Shown: positions 1 through 11,445 of the stretch, one piece after another | How positions within the stretch are numbered: the stretch's first letter is position 1 | Layout of the letters: every line of letters starts with the position of its first letter | Source: Congeria kusceri | Lineage: Eukaryota > Mollusca > Bivalvia > Myida > Dreissenidae | DNA: 64,000 nucleotides | Direction: 5' to 3' | NCBI GenBank assembly: GCA_027627225.1 | Contig: CM051029.1 | Coordinates: 23,641,851-23,705,850, forward strand | The notes under the pieces: model-generated | What the model was told of the DNA's origin: nothing | Databases searched by the model: none | The model's input: only the letters and a program-made list of their open reading frames with translations | Program-made: the position numbers and the translations under genes

Positions 1-132
1 TGTCTTCCTCTCTCGGGTCTGCGACATAGTGTATCTCATTTGTCAATGCCGGTAGTATTGTTGTTTTTGATGGTGTCACTGTGTCCATTTTTATTTCGCA
101 AGTTTGATCCCCGTTGACAGTTTTAATTTGAC
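1..132 (-). CDS. Gene A cytoplasmic tail exon (partial), different from genes B and C
   Basis: Acceptor ttacgtag at 133-134. It joins the transmembrane exon in phase (G|GT gives Gly) and reads QIKTVNGDQTCEIKM, then DTVTPSKTT and NEIHYVADPREED, open to the window edge. One tyrosine, HYVAD, does not fit ITAM or ITIM. No similarity to the gene B tail exons is apparent. Confidence 0.65.
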
Positions 133-1269
133 CTACGTAAAATCCAACACATCAATTAAAATAGATGAGCTAAAATTTTCGAAACACTATTGATTTGTAT
201 ACGTTATATACAAAAACCTATTCAAATAATGTCTTTGCAATCTATGCAATAAAATTTACATGTAACAGTAATGGTAGAAATAATATGCACATGCTAAATG
301 TAATGCAAAGTGTACTGTCAAATATCGCAATTATATATTGTAATATCATAATATTGTGATTCTAAATGCTTTGCGTTTGTTCATTCCTTCCGAACGCATT
401 TTATCAATAATTTATATAAACATTTTACCAAAGAATGTTAACATTGTAATTGTTTAGAATATCATATTACTATTTATATGTCTGATGGTGTACATATGCT
501 ATAACCTGTATTTATCTATACAGTGGTTTATAACACTTTCGAGGCTAATTTATACCTACCATGGTTAACATACTCATTACGATATTCATAAGTTCCTTTG
601 GTTAAATGAATACTGAAAACAAACAATAATTCTTTCAAAATATCATTTGCATTTACATGTATTTCGTAATTTGCCTATGTAGTAATTTTATTGAAATCAA
701 GTTTGCCATTTGTAAACGTTATATGAGACCTGAATTGCAGGAAATAATACATATTGTCAATGAATGGCACATGTACTAAGACAGTTACGTATATCTTAAA
801 TGAACTGAGTATCCCGCTTTTCTATGCATCACCCGAGTGCAAATTCGTAGCACCCGCGGTAAATAGGCATGTACACCTTGAGCTATACAAGCCCATTATC
901 AGTACTACCTGTGAAATATTTAAATATATATACAATGGCAAGACATGTAAGTTACCGTGCTTTTTGTAGCCTTTTTCTCATCACTCGAGTGGCGGGTATA
1001 CCTTGAACAGGAAAAATATTTTAAACGCGATTCTATCATACGTATTCCCAATATTTTAAGTTTTTTCATGAAGTGCAGTCAGATAATAATCAATGTGTGC
1101 AACATCACACATCAATTCATTTATATTGAAAAGAACAATAATATATCAAAGACAATTTAACTAATCAATTAAAATGCTTCAAATACAGGTGTATTTATTA
1201 CAAGTAATGCATCCAGTTGAAACAGAAAAGCAATAGTGTTTAATATAGGAAGACAAGAGACAGATCTAC
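133..1269 (-). other. Gene A intron between transmembrane and tail exons
   Basis: AT-rich, no exon or element recognised. The short open frames at 754-1,160 on the plus strand have no supporting feature. Homology with copy B begins only at 1,071. Confidence 0.5.
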
Positions 1270-1380
1270 CTCTCAGCTTGAATACCACGACCACCGCTAC
1301 ACCTATGGTAACGAGAGCACCTAAAGTCCCTCCAATAGCAGCACCTGCTACAGATGAGCCTTGGTTGGAATCTTTTACAT
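1270..1380 (-). CDS. Gene A transmembrane exon
   Basis: Acceptor tttatctag, donor gtagat. DSNQGSS linker, hydrophobic helix GAAIGGTLGALVTIGVAVVV, stop-transfer KLR. 111 nt, same length and phase as gene B; intact. Confidence 0.85.
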
Positions 1381-1783
1381 CTAGATAAAAGTATGTAAAA
1401 AAAGTAGACGTATTTGGTCAGAACTTGTTTTGTATAGTATGATACTTATATTTGTATATTATTAACGAACAATGTTTTAAGTCTCAACACATTTTTTATT
1501 ACAAAAAATAAAAAGTAATAATAACAGCGTATAATAATGGAATACGTTAAAACTTAAGGCATATACTCATTTAAGTTATTATAATTATTTGTCTACATGT
1601 ACAATTTTAAGCGCATGGAATTATTTCACAAAAATATCAATGTGTGGTCAATCCTCACTAATCGACATTTACATTGAAACAGAACAGACAAAAACAAAAA
1701 CAAGCAACAACAAAACTTCATTACAATCGGGTACACAAAGATACAAACAAATAGTTGTTATATATTTTGCATAAAAAACACAC

Positions 1784-2074
1784 CTCGTTTAGTTAATGTT
1801 GTTAGTACAAGTGCCCTAGTTTCTTCAGACATCCCGACTTCATTATTTGCAACCAATTTTATTTCGTCAGTCAGCCCCTCTTCCAAATCCGCTAGTCGAT
1901 GCAAATTAAGTTGGTATATTGTAACGTTTTGCCATATACCGTTTAGTGGTCTGTACATTACAATAAAGTGTTGTTCTGTTCCTCCGTCAAACCCAGGCTC
2001 CCAGCTCAACGTCAGGGATTGCATCGTTATCGAGTCTTGAATAACTCTAAAGTTTACAGGGACATTAGGTCGGG
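1784..2074 (-). CDS. Gene A fibronectin III exon
   Basis: RPNVPVNFRVI, LSWEPGFDGGTEQHF, IVMYRPL, DEIKLVANNEVGMSE. Intact, 291 nt, the same length as in gene B, although the exon that feeds it is broken. Confidence 0.85.
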
Positions 2075-2290
2075 CTGCAATTAGAAAGTTATTGCTTTTC
2101 TAGGGAACAGACACATGCTATGTATTTGTATGTGCCTACATAGTATAAAACTTACTGTGGTGAATTTCACATAAAGCACACAATAAAAATGTTCATATTC
2201 TAAACAATTAGGGGAACAGTTTCGGTATCCACGTTTACGTTAACTTTTCAATGTTGAAAGCCATGAATTTAAAGTGAAGAATTAAATTAC

Positions 2291-2614
2291 CACTTCCTAT
2301 CAAGAAGAACATTTCTGAAAGTTGACCGTCAACCGTGTTGTAAATATTGACCCTGTACTTTTCAAAGTCGCTAGGCTGCATGTTGCGAATTATAAACGTG
2401 GTTTACTGACGTCAAAAAGATATTTCAGTGATATATGTTGTCGTGTCTGATAAAACTGTCCAGTAATCATCTGCAGTCTGTTTTTCCCAGGTATAACCAT
2501 CGCTCATATTTGGGGTAGGATAGGCAATCACATTAAATATGAACATTGCCGTTTCGCCGATGTTTTTCGTGAGGTTTCGTACGTGTTCGTGGAAAGGAGA
2601 CAATCTCGGTGAGC
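2291..2614 (-). pseudogene. Gene A Ig9 exon, two stop codons
   Basis: Same length as the gene B exon. Relative to B, a Gly codon is TGA (2,412-2,414) and a Leu codon is TAA (2,403-2,405). The splice sites remain. Confidence 0.85.
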
Positions 2615-2706
2615 CTGAAAACATTTACGATCAGTATTGTGTTAACTGTACCATGATAAGTTTGGTGAACACCAAATATTTAAATATAATTTTACCATGT
2701 ACTTAC

Positions 2707-3013
2707 ATCTTATGAGTACATTGATATGTTTTTCTTGTGGGGCTGTGTTGTGTTTATTACCAGCTGAACACTTATATGAACCCATGTTGTATTCACATGA
2801 TGCATTCTGTGTTTGGTAGGCTGCATAATAACCATCGGTAGTGACGTCCATATCTTCGTTTACATCATTGGCATCATAACTGATGCTTATATTCGACCTA
2901 GGATCACCAGTTACATTACATATGATTTCTAATGGCATTGTTTGGTTGATTTCTACAAGTGTCTGTGATCTCATCGAGTGTCGTTCATATAATTCGATTA
3001 TGTTATTTTTCAA
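2707..3013 (-). pseudogene. Gene A Ig8 exon, one-base insertion
   Basis: 307 nt against 306 in gene B. An extra A near the exon start brings TAA into the phase-1 frame after two codons. The rest of the domain is well conserved in the shifted frame. Confidence 0.8.
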
Positions 3014-3175
3014 CTGTCTAAGAAATAATAAAGTATAATATAGCATGGAGAATTTGACTCATTTCAAACTCGTTTCAAAATTTATCAACATATATCTCTC
3101 CTTATGTAAATGCATACAACGAAGTTCGATGACGGATAGTGTTTGTCCTATGAACTGGTGATAAAACCAAAGTAC

Positions 3176-3451
3176 ACTGGATATCAACGTAGATACGTTG
3201 TGTAGTTTCTCCTATGACTGGTTTACATCCATTCGGTACCATGGTGTTTGAAGCAGAGCATGTATAGTATCCGTTATCAGCAAACGAAACCGTTCCTATA
3301 AATAATCTTTAATTTGGATGTGTTATATTGTCTACCCCTGTCCACCGTACGACTGTATGCTTTGGATTTCCAGTTTGAACAGGACACGTGATGTTTAATT
3401 CGTTGTTTAATAACACTGTCACATTCGCCATTTATCTTATGAAAGGCGGTT
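3176..3451 (-). pseudogene. Gene A Ig7 exon, two stop codons
   Basis: Two Lys codons of gene B are TAA here: one five codons after PPF (FIR*), the other in HPN*RLF. Length and splice sites kept. Confidence 0.8.
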
Positions 3452-3548
3452 CTATAAGGCAAACAATGTGGAAATCAACAGCTAAAATGGAACACAAACA
3501 AACTTAGTCATTGCATGTTAAGATATAATACAGTCTGTATATTCTTAC

Positions 3549-3853
3549 CCAAAACATCTAGAAAACTTTCGGATGATGAGTTTCCATAAACATCGTCATT
3601 GTCGAATGTTGATCGCATAATGTTGTGTACGACCCTTTGTGACCACTGTTCACGCTTGGAAAACGAATGGAGTTTAAAGTATTGATGCCACTGGGAGTAC
3701 TCCACTTGTAAGTAGATTTAGGTCGACTGCTAGCAGAACATGTTACGGTGAGCGTGTATCCAGTCATCACGCTAATGTTGCGTGTAATTCGACCGACGGC
3801 AACATAATCGTCACATGATTGGTTGAAAGAAAGACTGGGTTCGTCTGGAGGAA
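3549..3853 (-). pseudogene. Gene A Ig6 exon, 13-bp deletion
   Basis: 305 nt against 318. The deletion removes the F-strand TCTA and shifts the frame after HKGSYT. Confidence 0.85.
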
Positions 3854-3961
3854 CTACAATAAATATACGTTACTATTGATATAATGTTTGAAATTATAGC
3901 AGTCGTTACTAAGTAAACAAAACAAAGTGTACTAACACGTTGACACTGACAAAATACTTAC

Positions 3962-4255
3962 ACAGTTCACTGATTGCAAGAGTAGTGTTTCCAATGCCGA
4001 TTTCTTCTGGGTACCCATTGGGCCTCATTGTATTGATAGCTTCACACGTCTGGATTGGGTATGTATCATGGACAGCGTGGATAAGCAGATATGCATTGTC
4101 TTGTGTTTGGGTTGTCCATCGTATCCTAGCAGGGGCATTTGATTCGCTGGTGCAATTAAGATAATATTTTCTTCCCCTGAATACTGCAATGCTGGTGTTT
4201 GTAATAATGAACGTTCCATTTCCATGGTAAACTATCTCTGGTTTGAATGGTGGAA
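3962..4255 (-). CDS. Gene A Ig5 exon, unit c
   Basis: PPFKPEIVYHGNGTF, YYLNCTSES, IRW, QTCEAINTM. Intact and nearly identical to gene B Ig5, 294 nt. Confidence 0.8.
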
Positions 4256-4431
4256 CTGTGTAACGATTCAAAAATAACCAATTTGAATGCTGTACTCAAT
4301 ACATGTATGTCACTTGAAAATTATACAAACATTATCGTAGTTTTTTATTTAGAATCTAGTAATATCATTTATGACGTTATTGATAAACATGCAACATGAA
4401 CTGTATATTTGGTACAAAATGTTAAACTTAC

Positions 4432-4740
4432 ACAAAATATCCACAGAGAACCTTTGTTGCCAAGTACCATTTTCAACATTTCCTATTGTAGGCACCATAA
4501 CGTTTGTGATTTTCAGTGTGAATGACGTGTCGCTGCGCTGGATATTATGAACTACCATCTGTTTACCACGCACGACTGTAGAATTGGGCAAGGTCCATAC
4601 GTACAAATCATCTCTGACAGGAGGGGAGCTCGAGCTATTATATTCTATATCTAACGTTCCTGACATGAGAACCTTTAGACTGTTATTGTTAAGTTGGACA
4701 TGGCCAGAATCAATTGTGCAGTTTGGTGGCGATGGTCCGT
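4432..4740 (-). CDS. Gene A Ig4 exon, unit c
   Basis: DGPSPPNCTIDSGHVQ, LYVWTLPNSTVVRGKQM, IQRSDTSFTLKITNVM. Intact, 309 nt. The second cysteine of gene B (MEC) is EYN here. No F-strand cysteine. Confidence 0.75.
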
Positions 4741-5192
4741 CTGAAAATTAATTATGAACACTTCAACAAGGACACAATAATACAAAAATGCCATGATGAC
4801 CCAATTTACTCACACGAGTAGTGTCAAAGACGAAAACCTGGCTGTTGTGACAGGTTTGAACAAATGTTTTAACCGTGTGCGCAATAACGGTGTAAATTCA
4901 TTGGTCTAGCTATTGAATGGGGGTAATATTTCTTTTATTCCTTGGCTTAATATTGCTAATCAAAAATAAAATACACAATGTACACCAAGACGTAATATAC
5001 TTGATACTCGGGTATATTTACTCTAGCATCTATTCCTGGTATCGCATATTATTATTACCAAATGTGAAGAATACATATTTACGAGCATATTTTGTTTGGG
5101 TCGCATTTATTTATTTCGTCGAGCAGAGCAGTGCGATGTTCTTTCTAGTACAGAAATAAATGTAACACGTTTACTCTGATAAAAATACTTAC

Positions 5193-5489
5193 ACAGTACA
5201 CTGATTTCAAGAGTAGTGTTTCCAGTGCCGATTTGTTCTGGGTACCCAGTGGGTCTCATTGTATTGGAAGCTTTACACGTCTGAGTTGGGTATGTTTCAT
5301 TGACTGCATGGATGATAAGCAGAGATGCATTGTATGGTGTTTGGGGTGTCCATCGTATATTAGCAGGGGGATTCGATTCGCTGGTGCAATTAAGATAATA
5401 GCTTCTCCCCCTGAATACAGCAATGCTGGTGTTTGTAATTATAAACGTTCCGTTTCCATCGTAAACTATCTCCGGTTTGGATGGTGGAA
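5193..5489 (-). CDS. Gene A Ig5 exon, unit b
   Basis: Diverged copy of the unit c exon: PPSKPEIVYDGNGTF, YYLNCTSESNPPANIRW, QTCKASNTM. 297 nt, in frame, one codon longer. Absent from gene B. Confidence 0.8.
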
Positions 5490-5676
5490 CTGTGTAACGA
5501 TTCCAAAATGAACATTTTGAATGCTATACTCAATATACTTAATACATCTATGTCACTTGAAAATTATACAAAAATTTATAGCTTTTGTTTTATTGAGAAT
5601 CTTGTAATATCATTTATAACGTAATTGATAACCGTACAAAATGAACTGTCAATTGTGCACAAAATGTTAAACTTAC

Positions 5677-5984
5677 ACAGAATATCCACAGAGAACCTTT
5701 GTTGCCAAGTACCATTTTCAACATTTCCTATTGTAGGCACCATCACGTTTGTGATTTCCAGTGTGAACGACGTGTCACTGCGCTGGATATTATGAACGAC
5801 CATCTGTTTACCACGCACAATTGTAGAATTGGGCAATGTCCATACGTACATATCATCTCTGACGGGAGGGGAGCTCGAGCTATTACATTCTATATCTAAC
5901 GTTGCTGACATGATGACCTTTAGACTGTTATTGTTAAGTTGGACATGGCCAGAACCAATTGTGCAGTTGGTGGCGATGGTCCGT
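5677..5984 (-). pseudogene. Gene A Ig4 exon, unit b, 1-bp deletion
   Basis: 308 nt against 309. A missing T near the 5' end (ccaac-tgc) shifts the frame and leads to an early stop. The downstream part is intact in its own frame (LDIECNSSS, MYVWTLPNS). Confidence 0.8.
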
Positions 5985-6415
5985 CTGAAAATTAATTATG
6001 AACACTTCAACAAGGACACAATAATACAAGAATGCCATGATGACCCAAATTATTCTCCCGAGTACTGGCATAACGGTCTAAATTACTTCGTCTCGCTGAT
6101 ATTTACTGAGGTTAATATATGTTATATATAAATATCTTTTAACCATTGGCTTACTCCTGCTTATCAAAACAACAACAACAACAACAACAACAACAAAACA
6201 ACATCATGAATTCCAAGCCTTAATAGACTTGATACCCGGGTATATTTTCTTTAAATCTTTCCCTGGTATCCGATTTCTATTTTATGAAATCTGCATAAAA
6301 CACATGTACGAGCAGAGTGAGTTTGGTCGCATTTATTTATTGCGTCGAGCAGTGCGATGTTCTATATACTAAAGAAAAAATGTCTTTACACGTTTACTCT
6401 GAAATAAAAACTTAC

Positions 6416-6700
6416 ACAGTACACTGATGTCAAGAGTAGTGTTTCCGACGCCGATTTGTTCTGGGTACCCAGTGGGCTTCATAGTATTGGTGGCTTCACA
6501 CGTCTGATCTGGGAATGTTTCATTGACTGCGTGGATAAGCAGAGATGAATTGTTCAGTGTTTGGTTTATCCATTGTATCCTAGCAGGGGGATTCGATTCG
6601 CTGGTGCAATTAAGAAAATATGTTCTCCCTGCAATGCTGGCGTTGGTAGTAGTGAACGTTCTGTTTCCATGGTAAACTATCTCCGGCGGGGAAGGTGGAA
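6416..6700 (-). CDS. Gene A Ig5 exon, unit a
   Basis: PPSPPEIVYHGNRTF, TYFLNCTSESNPPARIQW, QTCEATNTM. 285 nt, in frame, slightly shorter in the C'-D region. The most diverged of the three Ig5 copies. Confidence 0.8.
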
Positions 6701-6853
6701 CTGTGTAAACATTCCAAACTGAACATCTAAATGCTATGCAGAGTGCAAAAATAACTTAAAGATACATCCATTGACTTATTTAATTAGATAAAGTTAAATC
6801 TTGTCGTGTTTTTCCTATCACATATTGTAAAAACAGTAATGTTGCACACTTAC

Positions 6854-7070
6854 ACAGAATATCCACAGAGAACGTTCGTTTCCAAGTACCATTTTCTGTT
6901 TAACATGCACTATTGTAGAGTTGGGCAAGGTCCATACGTACATATCATCTCTGACGGAGGGGAGCTCGAACTTAAGCATTCCATGTATAGTGTGTCTGAC
7001 ATCATCACTTTTATATTGCTATTGTTCATGTGGATTTGGCCTGTTGTGCAGGTTGGTGATGATGGGCCGT
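6854..7070 (-). pseudogene. Gene A Ig4 exon, unit a, truncated
   Basis: About 90 bp between RFSVDI-side sequence and the TIVHV region are missing relative to the others, and the length (217 nt) breaks phase. The remaining part matches gene B Ig4 (IHMNNSNIKV, LYMECLSSSS). Confidence 0.8.
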
Positions 7071-7235
7071 CTGAAAATAATAATATGTACAGTAGGAAAT
7101 ACAAAATAAAGACAGTCAGTTAGAAAACTTATATAATTATCGTCACAAGAAATCTTCGCTGTATTGGTCAATCTTGTGTGTGTAGTTAAAACACACAGTT
7201 TCGACATAAGACACATACAAGAATATATTTCATAC

Positions 7236-7523
7236 ACAAAAGTACAACGCTGATGGATACGTTCCTGCTCCATCCGTATTCATGTGAAGCCTTGCAGTAG
7301 CAGGTCCTGTTGCTGTTTTGTTCAGCCTTCCACGTGATATTTGTAGTAACCGCAGTACCCGACTGGTCGGTGGTTTGTGTCTCATAATAACACTCCCAAT
7401 CTAACTTTGCCAACGGATTGCCACCATATATGGAGCAAGACAGCTGTTAGATTGTAGAAGAGTTTTGTATCGTACAGTAGACGCCATTGTTTTTCCGAAT
7501 TGTGGGATTTGTTGACGGTGGAT
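7236..7523 (-). pseudogene. Gene A Ig3 exon, one stop codon
   Basis: 288 nt as in B. TAA at 7,447-7,449 replaces a Gln codon. The rest (KLDWECYYE, RTCYCKASHEYGW) is kept. Confidence 0.85.
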
Positions 7524-7646
7524 CTACAATGCGAATAAGATTATTTAACATATCTGATACAATTGCCTTTAGCCCATAGATGCGGCATGCCCATATAAAA
7601 GGTGTTACTTGATTAATTTGAAATATATGCAAGGCATGGTGCGTAC

Positions 7647-7965
7647 AATGTATATCTGGACGTATATTATTAGAAAATATCCATTTGGAATCTACGTCCA
7701 CGGAGTTATTGGCGGCACAACATATGGTTTTGTTGGTGTGTGTTCGGTTTGGAACAAACGTCAAAGTTGATATTGCTTCGATTGTACTGCTGTTGTACTG
7801 CGAGGAGACATTTCCTACATTCGTGTTTCCTTCTGGCAAATATTCCAAATTCAATGTTAGGTGCAGGATATCCAGACGTTGTGCAGGAAAGCGAGGTTAA
7901 TTGACCTTCACGAGCCACGATATCTGTGACTGTTCCGTTTGCAAGTGGAACATGTTGCACTGGAA
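7647..7965 (-). pseudogene. Gene A Ig2 exon, 17-bp deletion
   Basis: 319 nt against 336. The deletion removes the GTCGLP segment and shifts the frame. Confidence 0.85.
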
Positions 7966-10295
7966 CTATACGTATGTATAACATTAAAATCAGGGCAAAG
8001 GCGTAATTGTGTTTGTGAGATATTTGCGCAGACCTTTTACAAAAAGTTATGTACATATATATTGTTTAAAATTTAAGAAATATATAATATGACCCTTTGT
8101 TACTGCAACACATCACAGATTATAAATTTAGCAAAGAAAAACAAATCATTTTGTATTAATAAAGTTACTGATTCCACTTATCGAAGCGGCGTAATAAATA
8201 TTATAGCTTACACGTTTTATGAGGTTTTCTACATGTATAACAAAACATTTCAACACATCTACTCAGAAATTTCATTTTCACTTTGTGAAGGTACAGCAAA
8301 TCTGAAAAGCAAACTTATTTTCAATGTTCCACAAACATAAACAAAGATAGCTGGGCATAATCGTATACAAAGACAAATAAATGTCGTGACCATTTATATT
8401 AACTACTATATTAAAGAATCCAAGTGTACACATGAAATACAAATGAAATTATGAACGTTAACTCATTTTGCATTGCTTGAATTATATACCAATTATTGGT
8501 CGCTTCTCTAATTATCATATCAACTGAAGTCTCGAGGAAACAAACGGTTTCCATTGCTGTCCTTTAAAAGTAAAACAAAATGCAACATAACTGTGGTTCA
8601 ACACAGAGAACACTCAAGTTTTTAATAATTATGGATGTTGTAAATTTTGACCAAGCTCCTAATGAATGATTTAGGAAAGTTTATATGTACCATATTTTTC
8701 AAGGACATTTTTTTCAATTTCGATATATTGCGAAATTTAATCGACCACTTGGATGTACCGACATCTTTTGAAGTCAAACATTGCAGCGACACGCAGAAAT
8801 GGACGCGACGGAATCTCATGTTGCACAAGCGGTTCCGCTCGATTGAATGCGTTTCGATACAAGCCTTTGTACGACCCCCAAAACAACACCTATTTCAAAT
8901 TCCGCTCGCTCAAAAATTCTGACAGTTTGCATTGGAAATATTCACGGGCCGAAGACATTTCAGTTGATACCAGCTTCAAACCTTGCTTGCAAAGAGTGGA
9001 ATGAAAGTTGTAAGCTTTCAGAGCTTAGCAAGTTTCATTGCCAAAACCCGCGATACACATCGATTTAAAATACTTGAAATAAGTATTGGCTGCTTGCTAC
9101 TTGGACAAGGACTTCATCTGCGGAAGGCGATTGATTCCGTTCAACTTAAACCGACGCATTTCGCTTTCAAAAAATCAACACCAATTATTATCAGCCACGT
9201 TGAGCAAAGACTCTGTTGGTTACTGAACCTTAACGCCCTTGCTCACCATTTCTTCTAATTATTCCCTAACTTGACCAATAACAGAGACATGGATTCCATG
9301 TAGTGTTTATCTTATTACACATTATTTCATTGTATTCAAATACTCAAGCAAACTTTCCAGTCACGTTTAGGAGGTGCCGTGTTCCAAATTGTTTTCTGTT
9401 TGTTTTGCACCAGTCTTAGGAGATCGATATCGTGTTGCCACCTGACAGGTGTTTATTTTACAAAGACATAGAATATCAGGCTAACAATAATACAACCACG
9501 CTTGACAATGATCAACTCAATGTTTTTGATTAGTACAATGGTAATTAGAAATATATTAGAAATATATTTGAAAACGATATTTTGCAGTGTACATAATTCT
9601 TCGCAGGTTTTATTATACTGCAAACGCTTCATTTCATAATAATTATTTTCCGGTTTCTTGTCTATTGTCTAGGAAAGAAGGTGTGTGAAATCGAAAGTAG
9701 TAATACGAATACGAATACATTTGGTTAGTTGCACATGAGTAAAATTTATTGCTTCAACATGTAAAATGTATAAATGCATTTTGATATAAACTATGACATA
9801 CTTAAACAATAATAATAAAAAAATGAATGAAGCATATTTGTAATTTTGTAAGAATTTATTTATGTATAAGCCACGAACATATTTAACCACCTAATAACCT
9901 AATAACAGTCTTCCATTCAAGTGAGCCCTCACGTTTAACCAATATGTACTATTGAAAACAAAAATACATAATGTCGAATTTATGACAATATATTCCAAGG
10001 TCATTATTATTGAGAGTATTTAAAATACTTTGACATGTCCCGTGCTTTTAGTCGTGTCTTAAATATAAAAGATTTCTGAGAAGGCTAAAGTCAGGTGAAA
10101 TGAAGATTTAACTAAAGGAAATACAATAGAAATAGATGCAATAGATAATAGATAGAAAACAGATATTTATAACATGTCATTAAATTTATCAGAAATATGT
10201 CTATATTATTAATGTTGATATAAATATATATAATACAAAGGAACTAGTTGCTTCTACCGACTGATTATGAGTAAACACGAATGTTATTTGCTTAC
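7966..10295 (-). other. Gene A intron 2
   Basis: No Ig exon. A GC-richer open stretch at 8,640-9,260 (plus strand) has several overlapping frames in both copies; no family recognised. The rest is AT-rich. Confidence 0.5.
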
Positions 10296-10619
10296 CGAAA
10301 ACATTGATGATAATCGTTCTGATTGCAGTTGCCAATCCACGTTTACACACCACACATTGTCCATGTCTTTCCCGGGACACGCGGATGATGGTCAGATTGA
10401 GCAGATTGTGATCACAGCTCCAAGCAAACTGTGACTGGTTTACAGGCGGTGTTGTTACATCGCCACAAAACGTACCATTAACATAAAATGCAAGAGATGT
10501 AGCGTCGCTGCCTATGTACCATCTGTAAATTTCTGTTGATGATGTTACGCAGGTCACGGTAAAATTCGCATTTTCCAACACCTTAATTACGCCACCAGAA
10601 TCACCTGAATCACCTGAAA
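10296..10619 (-). CDS. Gene A Ig1 exon, V-like with extra cysteines
   Basis: NFTVTCVTSS, YRWYIGSD, GTFCGDV, FAWSCDHN, HGQCVVCKRG. Intact and almost identical to gene B; here HGQC adds a fifth cysteine (Arg in gene B). Confidence 0.8.
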
Positions 10620-10723
10620 CTACTACAATATCAAATTGATGACATCGATGAAATCATATTATTGCAATACGTATAATCAGCAAGTGTTATACTATAGAAA
10701 ATATAGTAACATTAATCCATTAC

Positions 10724-10772
10724 CAGTTCCTGTCTCTTTCAAGAAAATCACAACTATTATGTATGAAAACAT
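10724..10772 (-). CDS. Gene A signal peptide exon
   Basis: ATG at 10,772: MFSYIIVVIFLKETGT then donor gtaatg. Phase-1 end, 104-bp intron to Ig1. Intact. Confidence 0.75.
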
Positions 10773-10987
10773 AATTGCGTGCGACTTGAAGTGTAAGTTG
10801 ATAGCTTTATCTAGCAGACGTAAACTCCGAATTTATTTAACTACACATGTCAGGCAATCTAACTTTGCGACACTAGCCAATAGAGGTTAACTACAGTAAT
10901 TCAAGTAGCCCGAGTAATACAACTGCCTTGATAATTTGTTTTAGCATATTCAAGTAGTTTGTGCCTTTGTTGATTTCATTTGAAGCT
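10773..10987. promoter_or_regulatory. Shared head-to-head promoter region, copy A
   Basis: 215 bp between the two ATGs. CCAAT at 10,877-10,881, conserved in copy B; GATA-like gatagctttatcta around 10,800. No clear TATA box. Confidence 0.55.
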
Positions 10988-11445
10988 ATGGATAGGAAAT
11001 ATCTAGCTGTTTTAATAATATCGTGTTGTTCCTGTTCTGAAGGTAACTTAACGATATTTAAATAACACTACGAGAAACAATACATTGTTTGTTAAATGCA
11101 TTTCTACATTATGTCGAGCACTAAAATGTACTAAAATGTAACTTACCAAATAAAATTAAAAGGGAATCGATCAATTAGATTAGATCAAGATGACTTCTGT
11201 AGTGTATGAATTATATTTGAAAACTTACATGCAAATTAATTGGAATGAGGTTTTGTAAAACTGAACACATTTCATTAACATTAAAACTGATGAATTATTC
11301 GTTTCAGAGTTTAAAGAGTATTTATTTCTTTGTTCAATACAATAAGTATGTACACTACATGTGTTTGTATTAATTACAAATTAAAGGCAAAATGTCAAAA
11401 TGAGATAACAAAACATAATCACTTTAGTATAGTGCAGAATTATTA

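Larger units (their letters stand above)
1..10772 (-). pseudogene. Gene A: Ig/FN3 receptor with three Ig4-Ig5 units, multiply disrupted
   Basis: Paralogue of gene B. Exons in transcript order: 10724-10772, 10296-10619, 7647-7965 (17-bp deletion), 7236-7523 (stop), 6854-7070 (broken), 6416-6700, 5677-5984 (1-bp deletion), 5193-5489, 4432-4740, 3962-4255, 3549-3853 (13-bp deletion), 3176-3451 (two stops), 2707-3013 (one-base insertion), 2291-2614 (two stops), 1784-2074, 1270-1380 and 1-132 (continues left of the window). Splice sites are nearly all kept. The normal full-length protein cannot be made. Because exons are phase 1-1, skipping broken ones would stay in frame, so a shorter receptor cannot be excluded. 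Confidence 0.8.

Noticed and set aside
3940..4164. Plus-strand open frames opposite Ig exons (3,940-4,164, 5,233-5,511, 5,829-6,131, 32,461-32,685, 33,873-34,109)
   Set aside because: Shadows of the minus-strand Ig exons; no splice logic or domain on the plus strand.
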